Below, in pieces: positions 1-9,656 of a stretch of 64,000 nucleotides of DNA. The notes beneath the pieces were generated by a model. The model saw only the letters and a program-made list of their open reading frames with translations. It did not search any database and was not told the origin of the DNA. The first letter of the stretch is position 1. Each line of letters begins with the position of its first letter. The stretch is from an uncultured Aquimarina sp. (GTDB lineage: Bacteria; Bacteroidota; Bacteroidia; Flavobacteriales; Flavobacteriaceae): NCBI GenBank assembly GCA_947500845.1, contig CANMTP010000016.1, positions 28,368-92,367 of the forward strand, given 5' to 3'. The position numbers were made by a program, and so were the translations under genes.

Positions 1-249
1 CATTTGCGCTGTAACTTCTTGTGGATAAGGGTTAACTATACCTTTTTTGGCTATCCCATGATCTCCTGCAAAAACAAGTATGGTTGGATTAGAAAGTACC
101 GGGCGTTCGGAATTTTGGATTTTACCTATTCGTAAAGCAATTTCTTCCAATGTTCCCAACGCTCCAATGGGTTTGGTTTTGTTATTGATTTTATATCGAA
201 GAGTTTCTTCAATATTGTTATCTGAAACGTATGCTATATCAAAGTTCAT
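1..249 (-). CDS. cobT: CobT, nicotinate-nucleotide--dimethylbenzimidazole phosphoribosyltransferase (partial)
   Basis: Only the first 83 codons are present; the gene runs off the left edge. CobT transfers phosphoribose from nicotinate mononucleotide to dimethylbenzimidazole to make the lower cobalamin ligand. The family N-terminus is clear: [15 protein letters not shown], then RIGKIQ, then [13 protein letters not shown] and YPQEVTAQM at the edge. It starts at the ATG at 249 and lies 8 bases after cobU, so the two are co-transcribed on the minus strand. The active site is outside the window, so intactness cannot be judged. Confidence 0.93.
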   Translation of the reverse strand, partial: MNFDIAYVSDNNIEETLRYKINNKTKPIGALGTLEEIALRIGKIQNSERPVLSNPTILVFAGDHGIAKKGIVNPYPQEVTAQM

Positions 250-257
250 GTTTCTTT

Positions 258-764
258 TTAATTTTTAATCTCTAGAGGGATACCTGAGATCATTAGTATG
301 ACTTTATCGGCATGTTTTGCAATATGCTGATTCATCCAACCTTGTAGTTCAGTAAATTTTCTACCTACTTCGGTAGTGGCATGAACACCCATGCCTATTT
401 CATTAGAAATGATAATTATGGTAGCTTCTCGCTTGAGAAGCTTAGTAAACTCTTCTTTTGCCAGCGCTAACGATTTTTCGATATCATTTTTGGTATCTAC
501 AAAATAGTTCGTGAGCCAAAGTGTAACACAATCTATGACCATAACACTTCCATCCTTAATGACTTTAGATAACTCTTTTTCTTCTTCGATAACGGTCCAT
601 CGTTGATCTCGATCAGCAATATGTCTCTCTATTCGTTTACGATGATTTTCATCCCAAATGCGAGATGTTGCAAGATAAAAAGGAGTGCTGGATAGTTCCA
701 AAGCAAGGTTTTGCGCATAATTGCTTTTTCCAGAACGTTCTCCACCTGTAATATAATAAAGCAT
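258..764 (-). CDS. cobU: CobU/CobP, adenosylcobinamide kinase / adenosylcobinamide-phosphate guanylyltransferase
   Basis: Bifunctional cytoplasmic enzyme of the nucleotide-loop assembly branch: it phosphorylates adenosylcobinamide and then attaches GMP. The 168 aa length is normal. Residues 7-14 (GGERSGKS) are the P-loop, and [10 protein letters not shown] near residue 47 carries the His (about H48) that is guanylylated in the family. [11 protein letters not shown] and the [16 protein letters not shown] region are also typical. It is the first gene of a cobU-cobT unit, divergent from the riboswitch-controlled receptor. A TAACTTTG box on the minus strand (788-795) fits its promoter. Confidence 0.95.
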   Translation of the reverse strand: MLYYITGGERSGKSNYAQNLALELSSTPFYLATSRIWDENHRKRIERHIADRDQRWTVIEEEKELSKVIKDGSVMVIDCVTLWLTNYFVDTKNDIEKSLALAKEEFTKLLKREATIIIISNEIGMGVHATTEVGRKFTELQGWMNQHIAKHADKVILMISGIPLEIKN

Positions 765-787
765 GAAAGGGCTAGTTTTAAAGATGC

Positions 788-795
788 CAAAGTTA
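788..795 (-). promoter_or_regulatory. Candidate -7 box for cobU-cobT
   Basis: TAACTTTG on the minus strand matches the Bacteroidota -7 consensus TAnnTTTG, 24 bases upstream of the cobU start. No TTG -33 element was found at the usual distance, so the call rests on one box only. Confidence 0.4.
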
Positions 796-847
796 ATCGA
801 ATAGATTATATATAGGTTATTATAATATCAGATTCGTAAAAATATAA

Positions 848-1133
848 TACATTCGCACTGAATTTTGGTTCTGAGACTCTAACCGTAGAGTTAAAGATTA
901 AAAGGGAATCAGGTGATCTGTAAAAAAATGAAATTTCTAATTTCTGTTTTTATAAAATTCCTGGGCTGTTCCCGCAACTGTAAGCTGTACCGAATCGCTA
1001 TTGATCTGTAAAAATATCAGTCCGTATTAGGTGCTCATTGTCAATTCTTTTGAAACCACTGTCTTCATATTATTTGGGATGGGAAGGTAAACAATGAGAC
1101 GCGAGCCAGGAGACCTGCCTTTATTCGATAAAG
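848..1133 (+). promoter_or_regulatory. Cobalamin (adenosylcobalamin) riboswitch
   Basis: Class I cobalamin riboswitch landmarks occur in order: the AAAGGGAATCAGGTG segment (901-915), GGCTGTTCCCGCAACTGTAA (964-983), and the B12 box GCGAGCCAGGAGACCTGCC (1101-1119). About 110 bases separate the second core element from the B12 box. A CTTTAT/ATAAAG hairpin (1119-1133) right after the B12 box could be the kissing or expression-platform stem. TACATTCG (848-855) is a one-mismatch -7 box placed to start transcription near 860. It precedes the BtuB-like gene by about 80 bases and should repress it when cobalamin is plentiful. Confidence 0.93.
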
Positions 1134-1213
1134 TCAAACTTTCGGGATAAAGGTTTGGGTATGGGTAAACTACATACTTTTTTCCGGTAATTGTAAACAA
1201 TTAAGTAATTAAA

Positions 1214-3079
1214 ATGAACAAAGAAATGTTTTTTGGGGCAGCATTTTTGTTGCTGGGATACTCTGTTGTCTCTGGTCAAGACACCCAGAAGAAAGAAAAA
1301 GTAAATGAATTAGAGGAAGTGGTGATTTCTGACTCTAAATTCGAACTAAAACGTGAAAATTCAGGTAAAACAGTGATTACCATCTCAAATGATGAAATTA
1401 AGCGAAAACAAGGACAAACTATTCCGGAATTAATTAACACAAAATCCGGTATCGAAATTAATGGAAGTAGAAGTAATGCTGGACAGAATTTAAATACATT
1501 TGTAAGAGGAGGAAACAATAGGCAGGTATTGGTATTGATTGATGGTGTACAGATTTCTGACCCATCAAACATTAATGCTGAGTTTGACCTTCGTTCATTA
1601 GCATTAGATCAAATTGAATCCATAGAAATAGTTAAAGGAGCTGCAAGTACTTTGTATGGTAATGCGGCAGCAGCAGCAGTAATTAGTATTACCACAAAAA
1701 AGGCATCCTCTGATACAATTAGTGCTACTTTTCAGTCTAGTGTAGGAACAAATCAAACACAGGAAGATCAAGATTATGATATTGCTGATTTTTCAAACAG
1801 TGTCTCTATTAATGGGACATTACAGGAGTTTACCTACGTTGTAGGGTTTAGCAATCAATATACCGACGGATTGTCTGCTGTTACCGATGGCCAAGAAAGA
1901 GATCCATTTTCTAGAATTAATACCAGTCTTAAAGTTGGTTATGATGTTACGGATGATTTCAATATTACCCTATTCGGAGCTCAGGATAAGTTTAGGTTAG
2001 ATTTTGATAGCCCCCCATTAGATGCTCCTAACGTATCCGATAACGAACAATATCGCTTAGGTTTAAACTCCGCGTATAAATATAAATCTGGAAGTTTTAC
2101 AATTAATTCACTTTACAATACTGTAGAGCGCGTTTTTGATTTTAGTGGTTTTGAATCTGTGTTTGAATCTGAAAGCTTATCGGTAGACGCTTTTAATAAA
2201 TACAACTTCAATGATACTTTTTATACTGTAGCGGGAGTAAATTACATTTATAATGAAGTGATAACAGATGAAGCTAATATCTCAACTGTTGACCCATATG
2301 TAAATGTGGTGTTTATATCTGATTTTGGATTTAATATGAATGTGGGAAGTAGACTCAATATACATAGCGAGTACGGTACTAATATTGTCTATAACGCAAA
2401 CCCTTCTTACACTTTGAAATATGATAACGGTTATGCAAAAGTTTTTGGGTCCTATGCTACTTCTTTCATTGCTCCTAACATTTCTCAGTTATTTGGTGTT
2501 TTTGGAGGAAATGAAAATCTAGACCCTGAGACTAACGTTACAATAGAAGGTGGGGTAGAGGTACAGCTTAATGATCAATTACGAATTAGTGGGCTTTACT
2601 TTAATCGAAACGAAGAAGATTTTATCATTTATGTGGATGAAGATGGAGATTTTAATACACTTGATGATGCTTCTTATCTCAATAATCCTGAGGATAGAAC
2701 AATTCACGGTGCAGAGGTAGCAGTGGAGTTTGTCCCAACAAAAGAAATTAAACTGACATCAAATTATACATTTGTAGAAAGTACAGATTTGCCGTTAATA
2801 CGAATTCCAAAGCATAAAGTAAATGCTTCTTTATTATATCGTTTTTCAAATAGGGCTTCAGTGACAATGGCTTATCAATATAATTCTGAGCGTATTGATT
2901 TTGGACAGTCATTAGAAGCATTTTCAATTGTGGATTTTAGTTTAAACTATGAAGTATTAAAAAATCGCATGACAATATTTGGTAGTGTGCAAAATATATT
3001 TAATGAAGAATATATCGAAATTTTGAATTTTGCAACTCGCGGTAGAAATGCAAGAGTAGGGTTTAGTCTGAAGTTTTAA
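1214..3079 (+). CDS. btuB: BtuB-like TonB-dependent cobalamin receptor
   Basis: Outer-membrane receptor for energy-dependent uptake, most likely of cobalamin or cobinamide given the riboswitch just upstream. Signal peptide at residues 1-22 (ends SGQ), a possible TonB-box region NELEEVVIS around 32-40, then a plug domain (IPELINTKSGIEI, TFVRGGNNRQVLVLIDGV, DQIESIEIVKGAASTLYG) to about residue 160. The rest is a 22-strand-type barrel ending in GRNARVGFSLKF, with the terminal aromatic typical of outer-membrane proteins. At 621 aa it is close to E. coli BtuB. Substrate assignment is inferred from the regulation. Confidence 0.9.
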   Translation: MNKEMFFGAAFLLLGYSVVSGQDTQKKEKVNELEEVVISDSKFELKRENSGKTVITISNDEIKRKQGQTIPELINTKSGIEINGSRSNAGQNLNTFVRGGNNRQVLVLIDGVQISDPSNINAEFDLRSLALDQIESIEIVKGAASTLYGNAAAAAVISITTKKASSDTISATFQSSVGTNQTQEDQDYDIADFSNSVSINGTLQEFTYVVGFSNQYTDGLSAVTDGQERDPFSRINTSLKVGYDVTDDFNITLFGAQDKFRLDFDSPPLDAPNVSDNEQYRLGLNSAYKYKSGSFTINSLYNTVERVFDFSGFESVFESESLSVDAFNKYNFNDTFYTVAGVNYIYNEVITDEANISTVDPYVNVVFISDFGFNMNVGSRLNIHSEYGTNIVYNANPSYTLKYDNGYAKVFGSYATSFIAPNISQLFGVFGGNENLDPETNVTIEGGVEVQLNDQLRISGLYFNRNEEDFIIYVDEDGDFNTLDDASYLNNPEDRTIHGAEVAVEFVPTKEIKLTSNYTFVESTDLPLIRIPKHKVNASLLYRFSNRASVTMAYQYNSERIDFGQSLEAFSIVDFSLNYEVLKNRMTIFGSVQNIFNEEYIEILNFATRGRNARVGFSLKF

Positions 3080-3104
3080 TATCTTATTTTTTTATTGTTA
3101 AACA

Positions 3105-3143
3105 CAACACCTGAATGGCAATCAATTCAGGCGTTGTTTTTAT
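3105..3143 (+). terminator. Rho-independent terminator after btuB-like receptor
   Basis: Inverted arms around CCTGAATT/AATTCAGG, extended by ACAAC/GTTGT, are followed by a T-run. It lies 26 bases past the receptor stop and separates that transcript from the lipoprotein gene. Confidence 0.8.
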
Positions 3144-3257
3144 ATCATTGATTATATTCAATATGTTAATTGATAAATATTTAACCATCAAGTTGTTCTT
3201 TGGTTAATCAGCAATTCCTAATTTTAAAATTATTAACCAAATATATATTACAACAAA

Positions 3258-4640
3258 ATGAAAAAATTCAGATTTTTATTCTTGTCTGTGCTTTTTGTAT
3301 TTTCTGCTTGTGAAGAAGAAGATATATCTAGCCCTTCTGCTCCTGTTCTGGATGCGAAATCCAGGATTTTACCTGCCGGAGATCCAAACCTTGACCCCAA
3401 TTGGAATTGGGAAAGCTCACAGTGGGTTGCTTACTTTACCAATATAGGCGGATCGATAGGGACTGCCAGTACCGTAAATCCCTTTTTTAATGATCCTATT
3501 TTTGGTAATGCAGATCCAAGTCAAATAGATATGCGCGCCTCGGACGGATGGATGTTAGTGGCTCGCGATTTTGGGACACCGACTTCAGCACCAAGGCATC
3601 CCTGGATCATGTTATATAACAAGTATAGGGGATTACTTAGAGTTTGTGTACTACGAACCTCAGATCTACTTACCTCAGATCAGAACCTTTCCTTAGAGTT
3701 TGATAGCTCTGTTGTGGCACCTACTTCATTTATTTTTACGGGTGAGACAGAACAACTTGCCAATACAAAGACTGGGTCACTACAATGGATGGTTGGTGAA
3801 TTCAATCTTCAGGGATATGATCCAACTATCAATCGGCAAGCTCGTTTGAGGGTTAACATTCGGGAAGTGGCTAATCAAGACATTACATTGAATGGAGGAA
3901 TAACACTAATCGGAGTAGCACAACCCAAACCGAAACCGTTTGGGGTATCGAATCTATTTGAAATAGGTTCTTACACTTCCAAATTATTTGATAAGTTGCC
4001 AGATTTTGGAGATAATACCTTTAAAGATGTTGTGAAAGATTTGACAAAACCCGAACTCCTTGGTGCAGCCGGGGGGCTTATTAAAAGCTTTACAAGCTCA
4101 GGTAAATCACCAACTTATAATATTTCATTAGTAGGTGAAATTGCATTGCAAGGGACCATGTCTCTATCAACGCAACGCGGAACGGTTGATGTCTATCTGA
4201 GAACCGATGCTAACAATTCAGGGCAATACAAAGCATTGAACAACATACCTTGGGGGGTGATGAGGTATAAATCTGAGGTAGGAATTAAAGTTCAAGCTAA
4301 CTATGTTCAACAGATACCTATGTGGTTTATAAATTATACTACTCCAACAGGATTCTTTGATAATATTCTTGGTATTAATCCGACTTTGTCCAGTCAAGTA
4401 TCTTCAATTGAAGCAGGTTGGGTAAAATTTGAGCAAGATAACGTTCAACTTCAAAGTCTTAATACTTTCAAAGCACAAGTTCTAAGAGAACAGGTACAAC
4501 TACCTTTACGTCCTTGGGAAAGTGGAAATATAGGAGAGATTATTGATGGTATATTAAAACAATTTGAAGTAGCTGTACGAATCACATACAGCAATGGAGA
4601 TGTGGTTTATAATCGTATTCCGGTCAAGCGCATTCCATAA
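3258..4640 (+). CDS. Surface lipoprotein of unknown function
   Basis: A 460 aa lipoprotein with a clear signal and lipobox (LFVFSAC, Cys18) followed by an acidic EEED stretch, which in Bacteroidota often marks lipoproteins exported to the cell surface. No domain was recognised: the N-terminal part is Trp-rich (NWNWESSQWVAYF), the middle carries a GAAGGLIKSF segment, and the C-terminal half looks beta-rich. It sits between two cobalamin-receptor-like genes but is bracketed by terminators, so it probably has its own promoter. A partner role in cobalamin capture is possible only by position; it does not look like the beta-propeller BtuG. Confidence 0.8.
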   Translation: MKKFRFLFLSVLFVFSACEEEDISSPSAPVLDAKSRILPAGDPNLDPNWNWESSQWVAYFTNIGGSIGTASTVNPFFNDPIFGNADPSQIDMRASDGWMLVARDFGTPTSAPRHPWIMLYNKYRGLLRVCVLRTSDLLTSDQNLSLEFDSSVVAPTSFIFTGETEQLANTKTGSLQWMVGEFNLQGYDPTINRQARLRVNIREVANQDITLNGGITLIGVAQPKPKPFGVSNLFEIGSYTSKLFDKLPDFGDNTFKDVVKDLTKPELLGAAGGLIKSFTSSGKSPTYNISLVGEIALQGTMSLSTQRGTVDVYLRTDANNSGQYKALNNIPWGVMRYKSEVGIKVQANYVQQIPMWFINYTTPTGFFDNILGINPTLSSQVSSIEAGWVKFEQDNVQLQSLNTFKAQVLREQVQLPLRPWESGNIGEIIDGILKQFEVAVRITYSNGDVVYNRIPVKRIP

Positions 4641-4667
4641 AGAAGCATAAACAATAATTTGATAAAT

Positions 4668-4702
4668 AACCATCATAAGTGTTATGCTTATGATGGTTTA
4701 AT
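4668..4702 (+). terminator. Hairpin terminator after the lipoprotein gene
   Basis: Perfect 12 bp arms AACCATCATAAG (4668-4679) and CTTATGATGGTT (4687-4698) with a 7-base loop and a short T-rich tail, 28 bases after the stop. Confidence 0.75.
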
Positions 4703-4979
4703 AGATATGGTATTTTAATTCAATTATCGAAAACGTGAATATTGAAAAAAATTACGGGTTTTAATTCTATTTTATTTTTATGTCATAAATGTTAAGCACC
4801 AGATATTTATAGAATTACATGAAAAAACGAATTATGATTACTGATCCAATAATTTAGAACCAAACTTTTATGAAAATTTAAGTTCTAAACATGGAATTTA
4901 CTTAGCTGTAATAGCGAGCTAACGCTTGAATGGACGTATTAACTTAATAAGATATTCAATTTGTTGAAAACTTAACTAA
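4703..4979. other. AT-rich stretch before the truncated receptor, no gene seen
   Basis: Between the preceding terminator and the receptor remnant there is no open frame of note, no plug-domain coding trace and no riboswitch core. An in-frame TAA at 4977-4979 bounds the open frame of the remnant. The expected 5' half of the receptor is therefore deleted rather than merely frameshifted nearby. Confidence 0.6.
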
Positions 4980-5018
4980 TTAGGAGAATCTTCTCTTTCG
5001 AGTTATTATAATGAGAGT

Positions 5019-6173
5019 TTGGAATATTTTCGTGCCGGAGCACAGATTGATGCTGATAATAATGCTAATAGTAAACAAGTAAGAGGGGGGGCTTCTATAA
5101 CATACGACTATACCAATGGTAGTGTTGTTTTTACTAACAGCTATTCTTTGCTGGAAAGAGAATTTTTGTCAAATACTTTTGCTTCCAAAAATAAAAGTAG
5201 ATTTTATTCTTATGATTTTTACAATAAATACAGTTTTAATAACAAAATATTCACTGTTGTAGGAATAAACGGATCTAATAATGATTATGAAGGATTTAGT
5301 GCCGGGGCAAGAGGACAAGAATTTTTTAGAACCATTGATGATGATACGGCCGATTTTGATATTATAGACCCCTATGCCAACATAGTATATGCTTCAGGTT
5401 TTGGTTTGAATCTAAATTTGGGAGCAAGACTCAATATACACAGTGAGTATGGAACTAATATCGTATATAGTATAAACCCTTCTTATACGTATAAATTTGG
5501 CGAGAATTACATCAAGGGGCTAGCTTCATATTCTACGGCATACATTACTCCTTCACTTTTTCAATTGTTTGCAGAAGGTTTTGGAAATCGAAAATTAGAC
5601 CCCGAAGAGAATACTACTATAGAAGGGGGAATTGAATTTTCTTTTGTGAAAAAATTGCGAGTGAGTGCCGTATATTTTGTACGTAATGAAGAAAATTTTG
5701 TTAATTTTGTTGATACAGGAAATTTTGTGTTTCAATATCAAAATATAAAAGAAGACTTTAGCACAAGCGGATTAGAATTTGAAATCAACTCTCGAGTATT
5801 GGACGATAAATTGTCTTTGGCTGCTAACTTTACGTATACCAATGTAGATGAAGACCTAGCCCAAATTAGGATTCCTGAAATTAAAATTAATGCCACTATT
5901 GGATACCAGATAACCGATAAAACATTTTCATCTTTAAGCTATCAATTTAATGATAATAGAGAGGATAGCTTTTTTAATAATACAACATTCGAATCAGAAT
6001 CAAAAACTTTGGATTCATATAGTCTTCTAGACTTTTATGTAAGCCATCAGTTAATGAAAAATTTAAAGTTTTTTGGAGCATTGAATAATATCGCCAACGA
6101 TGATTATCAAGAGATCTTTGGTTTTAGTACCAGAGGTAGGAATGCTAGGATAGGGTTTAATTTGGAATTCTAA
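5019..6173 (+). pseudogene. 5'-truncated TonB-dependent receptor (barrel half only), btuB paralogue
   Basis: The 384 codons align to roughly the last 60% of the BtuB-like receptor at 1214: both share RLNIHSEYGTNIVY, a DPE-N-TIEGG segment and a terminal GRNAR-GF-L-F. Signal peptide, TonB box and plug are absent. The frame is open only from 4980, and the sole usable start is a TTG at 5019 inside barrel sequence. The remaining frame has no stop or shift to its natural C-terminus. Synonymous positions differ widely from the full-length copy, so the duplication is old. It cannot work as a receptor alone; it may be a decaying remnant or a recombination donor. Confidence 0.82.
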
Positions 6174-6190
6174 ATCAAATAAAATTGAGT

Positions 6191-6230
6191 AGAGGCTTCC
6201 TAATAAATTAATTAAGAAGCCTCTTTAAGT
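6191..6230. terminator. Bidirectional terminator between convergent genes
   Basis: AGAGGCTTC (6191-6199) and GAAGCCTCT (6216-6224) form a 9 bp stem with T-rich flank on the plus side and A-rich flank on the other. It ends both the truncated receptor and the convergent secreted-protein gene. Confidence 0.75.
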
Positions 6231-7468
6231 TATTTTTTAAGCTTATAAATTTGGTTACCACTTTTTACAATATAGAATCCAGTAGGAAGTGAATTTATTA
6301 TATTATTTTCCTCTTCCTTATTATTGATTCGAATAGACTTCACTTTCAATCCACTTATCTCATGTATTGATAAATCATATGGAGAAGAAATAGAAAGTTG
6401 TTCTTCAAGAATCGGAGGGCCAATTCCGCCACCTCCAGAGGAGTTTTGTTTATAAATAAAGGGCAGATAGGCCATATTGTTGTCTTCTTTCTTTTCGCCG
6501 ATTTGATTGTCCTTATCAATAATTATTAAAAGGTAGTGAATTTTATTAAAAGGTACCCCAGCTCCTAAGAGCGTAGAAGAATAAAGACTTATTCCATTAG
6601 TTCCGTATTCGGACCCTTTATTTATAGCAGCTACAAAACTAGAGTTAGATAATTGATAATCAGAACTTTCAAATTTATTATTCGAGGATAAGAAGTACTT
6701 TAAATTTGTTGTAGGTGAGTTAGCATCTCCTATGTTTTTTACTCTTGGTACAACACGTAAAGGTGTTGTGCCTCCATTGTATGTAACAGTATGAATAGAT
6801 CCTGATTGAGCGGCTTGAAGGTTTAGAGGACAAGAGCTACATTCGCTTGTAACCGTGGTTTGAAAAGTATTAAAAGCTAGGTCAGGTTTGTTGTTTCCAC
6901 CACCACCATCTCCACCACCATCACCAGATCGGCAAATAGCAGCATTTATAACATTAGAAGAATATCCAATGTATTTTTGAAGGGTTATATATTGACTAAA
7001 ACCAGGATCATTATTGTAAACCTTATAATAGATTTCTACTTTTGTTCTATAGAGGTTATCATTGTCAAAAAAGTCATAAGTATATAATCGACTAAAATAA
7101 GTCTTAAAGCCGCTTGGAAAGAAAGGATCAGAGATGTTGGGACTTACAAAATAATCAGATAAATCAACAGTGGTTGAAGATCTGTCTGTCCAAGCTACTG
7201 AGGCCGCATTGAGTTTTGATTGAGTAGTAATTTTCACTTCATAATAGTAATCATTGAAGGTGTAAAGCTTTGTGTATTTTAGAGGTTCATTTTCGAAAGC
7301 TATTCCTCCATTTACAGAATCATAACATCTCCCATCTCGAAAGACATCTACAGTCTTTATTTCAATTCTTCCATTATAATTTAATTCACTTATGGGTTTT
7401 TCAAAAGTCCATTGACCTGTCGAAACTATAGAATAAAAAAATAAAGTAATTGTTAGTGTAATTTTCAT
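6230..7468 (-). CDS. Secreted CARDB-domain protein with type IX secretion C-terminal signal
   Basis: A 412 aa exported protein. It has a Sec signal peptide at about 1-19, an unassigned N-terminal region with many Tyr and Phe, a low-complexity GGDGGGGNNK linker near 190, and a CARDB-like adhesion module (KPDLAFNTF..., VKNIGDANSPTTNLKYFLS, IGEKKEDNN). The C-terminal 60 residues are a type A T9SS sorting domain ending SLPTGFYIVKSGNQIYKLKK. It is therefore predicted to cross the outer membrane by the Por machinery and be surface-bound or released. Ligand unknown. Confidence 0.82.
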   Translation of the reverse strand: MKITLTITLFFYSIVSTGQWTFEKPISELNYNGRIEIKTVDVFRDGRCYDSVNGGIAFENEPLKYTKLYTFNDYYYEVKITTQSKLNAASVAWTDRSSTTVDLSDYFVSPNISDPFFPSGFKTYFSRLYTYDFFDNDNLYRTKVEIYYKVYNNDPGFSQYITLQKYIGYSSNVINAAICRSGDGGGDGGGGNNKPDLAFNTFQTTVTSECSSCPLNLQAAQSGSIHTVTYNGGTTPLRVVPRVKNIGDANSPTTNLKYFLSSNNKFESSDYQLSNSSFVAAINKGSEYGTNGISLYSSTLLGAGVPFNKIHYLLIIIDKDNQIGEKKEDNNMAYLPFIYKQNSSGGGGIGPPILEEQLSISSPYDLSIHEISGLKVKSIRINNKEEENNIINSLPTGFYIVKSGNQIYKLKK

Positions 7469-7608
7469 AACTAGGAATTTAAATTGGTTTATTAAAAGAT
7501 ATTAAAAATATTACATCTAATCAACGACTTGGTGTTAAACTTTAAAAGTTACAAAATATTACTATGAATGGTAAGTATAATTAAATAAGATATTTTTAGT
7601 TAAGATTT

Positions 7609-9012
7609 TTAATCCTCAATAAACATTCTTTGGTAGATTGGATTCATCATGTCGCTGTCACCGATATGTTCATGTTCATAAGAAGATGATTTGACAGCCA
7701 CCACAATGTTTCCAGTAATATGGTCTATTGCAACTCTTAATAATGGTTCATTCTCATCACCCAAAACACCTAAATTCGAATAATCTTCAGGTAATGGAAT
7801 ATCTGGAATTAAACCATCAAAATAATCTGATTCACCTCTTGAGTTGGCAGATTTTAGTACCAGTGGTAACATTGCATACCTATGATTAATATTGGCTTGA
7901 CTTCTTCTAAAATTAGGTGCAGGTGCATCGTAAATCAAAAATGAACCTTCAAATTTACCTCTGGTATTAGTTCCAATTTGTATTACTTCGATATATGGCC
8001 GCAAGCAATTAATAACAAGTTCACTTGCAGATGCGGTACTTCCAGAAGTTAATACATAAACCCTATTCAGATTAAGACTTACTACATCTATGTTATCACC
8101 GATTTTGGAATCAAAAACTCTTTCATTTCCATAGGTTTCTTGACGATCTTGGTTATATTGTTCTATCGAATAGATATTACCTTCAAACTGACCAGTAATC
8201 ATACTTGAAAGATCTTTAGAAGTCTCAATACTACCTCCACCATTGTACCGAAGATCTAAAACTAAATCTGTTATTCTTTCTGATTTGAATTGGATGAATA
8301 CTTCATTTAATATGGCATCAAAGTCTGAAGTAAAACTATTATACATAAGGTATCCGATTTTATGATTTTCAGTATCGATTACCTTAGTCAAATAAACCGG
8401 GTTTTCAGTATATTGTGATTTAATTAACTCTACAGATTCTTCAAGTGGAGTGATAATACTTCCATCGAAACCAGCTAAACCAATTGTATAAACATCTTGA
8501 CTTAATAATTCACTAAAATTATCTTCGGTAATTTGGGTGCCATTTACGGTATTAAAAATATCACCACGTAGAATGCCTTTAGCTTTGGCATCTGTATTTG
8601 GTAAAACATATCGTACATATCCAAATACGTTGGATGGATTATTTGGATATCGTACAAGGCCATAATCCATACCGTTATTTAAAGTAATTCCGTCTAATGA
8701 CCGTTCTATAACTGTATAATCATCAAATAATAGAGAAAATCTATCCCGCGAGGATTTGATATCTTCAAAAAAACTTTCAGGGGTATTATATTGATTAAGA
8801 AATCTGGTATATTCGGCATCATTTGAGAAGCGATCGTTAGAAAGATCGTTAACATCACTCTTGTATAACGACCAATAATTTAGACCTTTCCAAATAAAAT
8901 CATTCACTTCTGCTGTGCTGGCGATGCCTGGTACATCGTCATTATCATCAAAACATGAGGTTAACAGACTTCCAAAAAACAGTAAAAAGGATAAATACTT
9001 CAAAAACTTCAT
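7609..9012 (-). CDS. S41 family (C-terminal processing-type) serine protease lipoprotein
   Basis: 467 aa with lipobox LLTSC (Cys20). A PDZ-like region lies at about 110-170 (YVLPNTDAKAKGILRGDIFNTVNG) and the S41 fold at 215-360: YLMYNSFTSDF, LVLDLRYNGGGS, then the Ser box TSGSTASASE (322-331) and the Lys of TNTRGK (K353), giving the Ser/Lys dyad of the family. It is probably periplasmic-facing and anchored to a membrane, cleaving C-terminal tails or damaged envelope proteins. It is single and flanked by divergent and convergent genes, so no partner can be named. Confidence 0.9.
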   Translation of the reverse strand: MKFLKYLSFLLFFGSLLTSCFDDNDDVPGIASTAEVNDFIWKGLNYWSLYKSDVNDLSNDRFSNDAEYTRFLNQYNTPESFFEDIKSSRDRFSLLFDDYTVIERSLDGITLNNGMDYGLVRYPNNPSNVFGYVRYVLPNTDAKAKGILRGDIFNTVNGTQITEDNFSELLSQDVYTIGLAGFDGSIITPLEESVELIKSQYTENPVYLTKVIDTENHKIGYLMYNSFTSDFDAILNEVFIQFKSERITDLVLDLRYNGGGSIETSKDLSSMITGQFEGNIYSIEQYNQDRQETYGNERVFDSKIGDNIDVVSLNLNRVYVLTSGSTASASELVINCLRPYIEVIQIGTNTRGKFEGSFLIYDAPAPNFRRSQANINHRYAMLPLVLKSANSRGESDYFDGLIPDIPLPEDYSNLGVLGDENEPLLRVAIDHITGNIVVAVKSSSYEHEHIGDSDMMNPIYQRMFIED

Positions 9013-9125
9013 ATATATATATTGTTTGTAGATTGCTAAATGTAACTACTTTATTATAATTTTAAAAAAGAATGTAACAAATTATAGGTATAGTCGTCTC
9101 CCTTATATAAAGCTGACAAGGTTTT

Positions 9126-9656
9126 ATGCAACCAACCAAGAAAGAAATGAAAGAAAGAGCATTTATAACGCTTACCAATGGGTTTAAAGACAAACTGTTT
9201 AGGTTGGCAAAGCGCTTGTTGATAAGTAATGAGGAGGCAGAAGATGCTACTCAAGAGGTTTTACTTAAGCTTTGGAAGAATAAAACCAAGATGACTGAGT
9301 ATAAGAATGTAGAAGCTTTTGCGATGACAATGACCAAAAATTATTGTTATGACAAGCTTAAAGCAAAAGAAACAGGAAATTTAAAGATCGTTCATAGTAA
9401 CTATAAAGATGAACGACCTTCATTACAAAGACAAGTAGAAGCAAAGGACAGTCTGGATTGGGTAGGTAAAATCATGAATGATCTACCAGAGCAACAACGT
9501 ATGATTATTCAACTTAGGGATATAGAACAATATGACAATGCAGAAATTGCAGACATGTTAGGGATTAACGAAGTTGCTGTAAGAGTTGCATTATCAAGAG
9601 GAAGAAAAAAAATTAGAGAAGAATTATTAAAAAAGCATAATTATGGAGTTGTCTAA
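9126..9656 (+). CDS. ECF (RpoE-type) RNA polymerase sigma factor
   Basis: 176 aa with region 2 (FKDKLFRLAKRLLISNEEAEDATQEVLLKLW) at 20-52 and region 4 (LPEQQRMIIQLRDIEQYDNAEIADMLGINEVAVRVALSRGRKKIRE) at 118-165. It redirects RNA polymerase in response to an envelope or surface signal. The next gene overlaps it by 14 bases and encodes a single-pass membrane protein, as expected for an anti-sigma partner; two DUF4252 genes follow. The ATG at 9126 is preceded by AT-rich sequence without a recognised housekeeping -7 box, so autoregulation is plausible. Confidence 0.93.
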   Translation: MQPTKKEMKERAFITLTNGFKDKLFRLAKRLLISNEEAEDATQEVLLKLWKNKTKMTEYKNVEAFAMTMTKNYCYDKLKAKETGNLKIVHSNYKDERPSLQRQVEAKDSLDWVGKIMNDLPEQQRMIIQLRDIEQYDNAEIADMLGINEVAVRVALSRGRKKIREELLKKHNYGVV

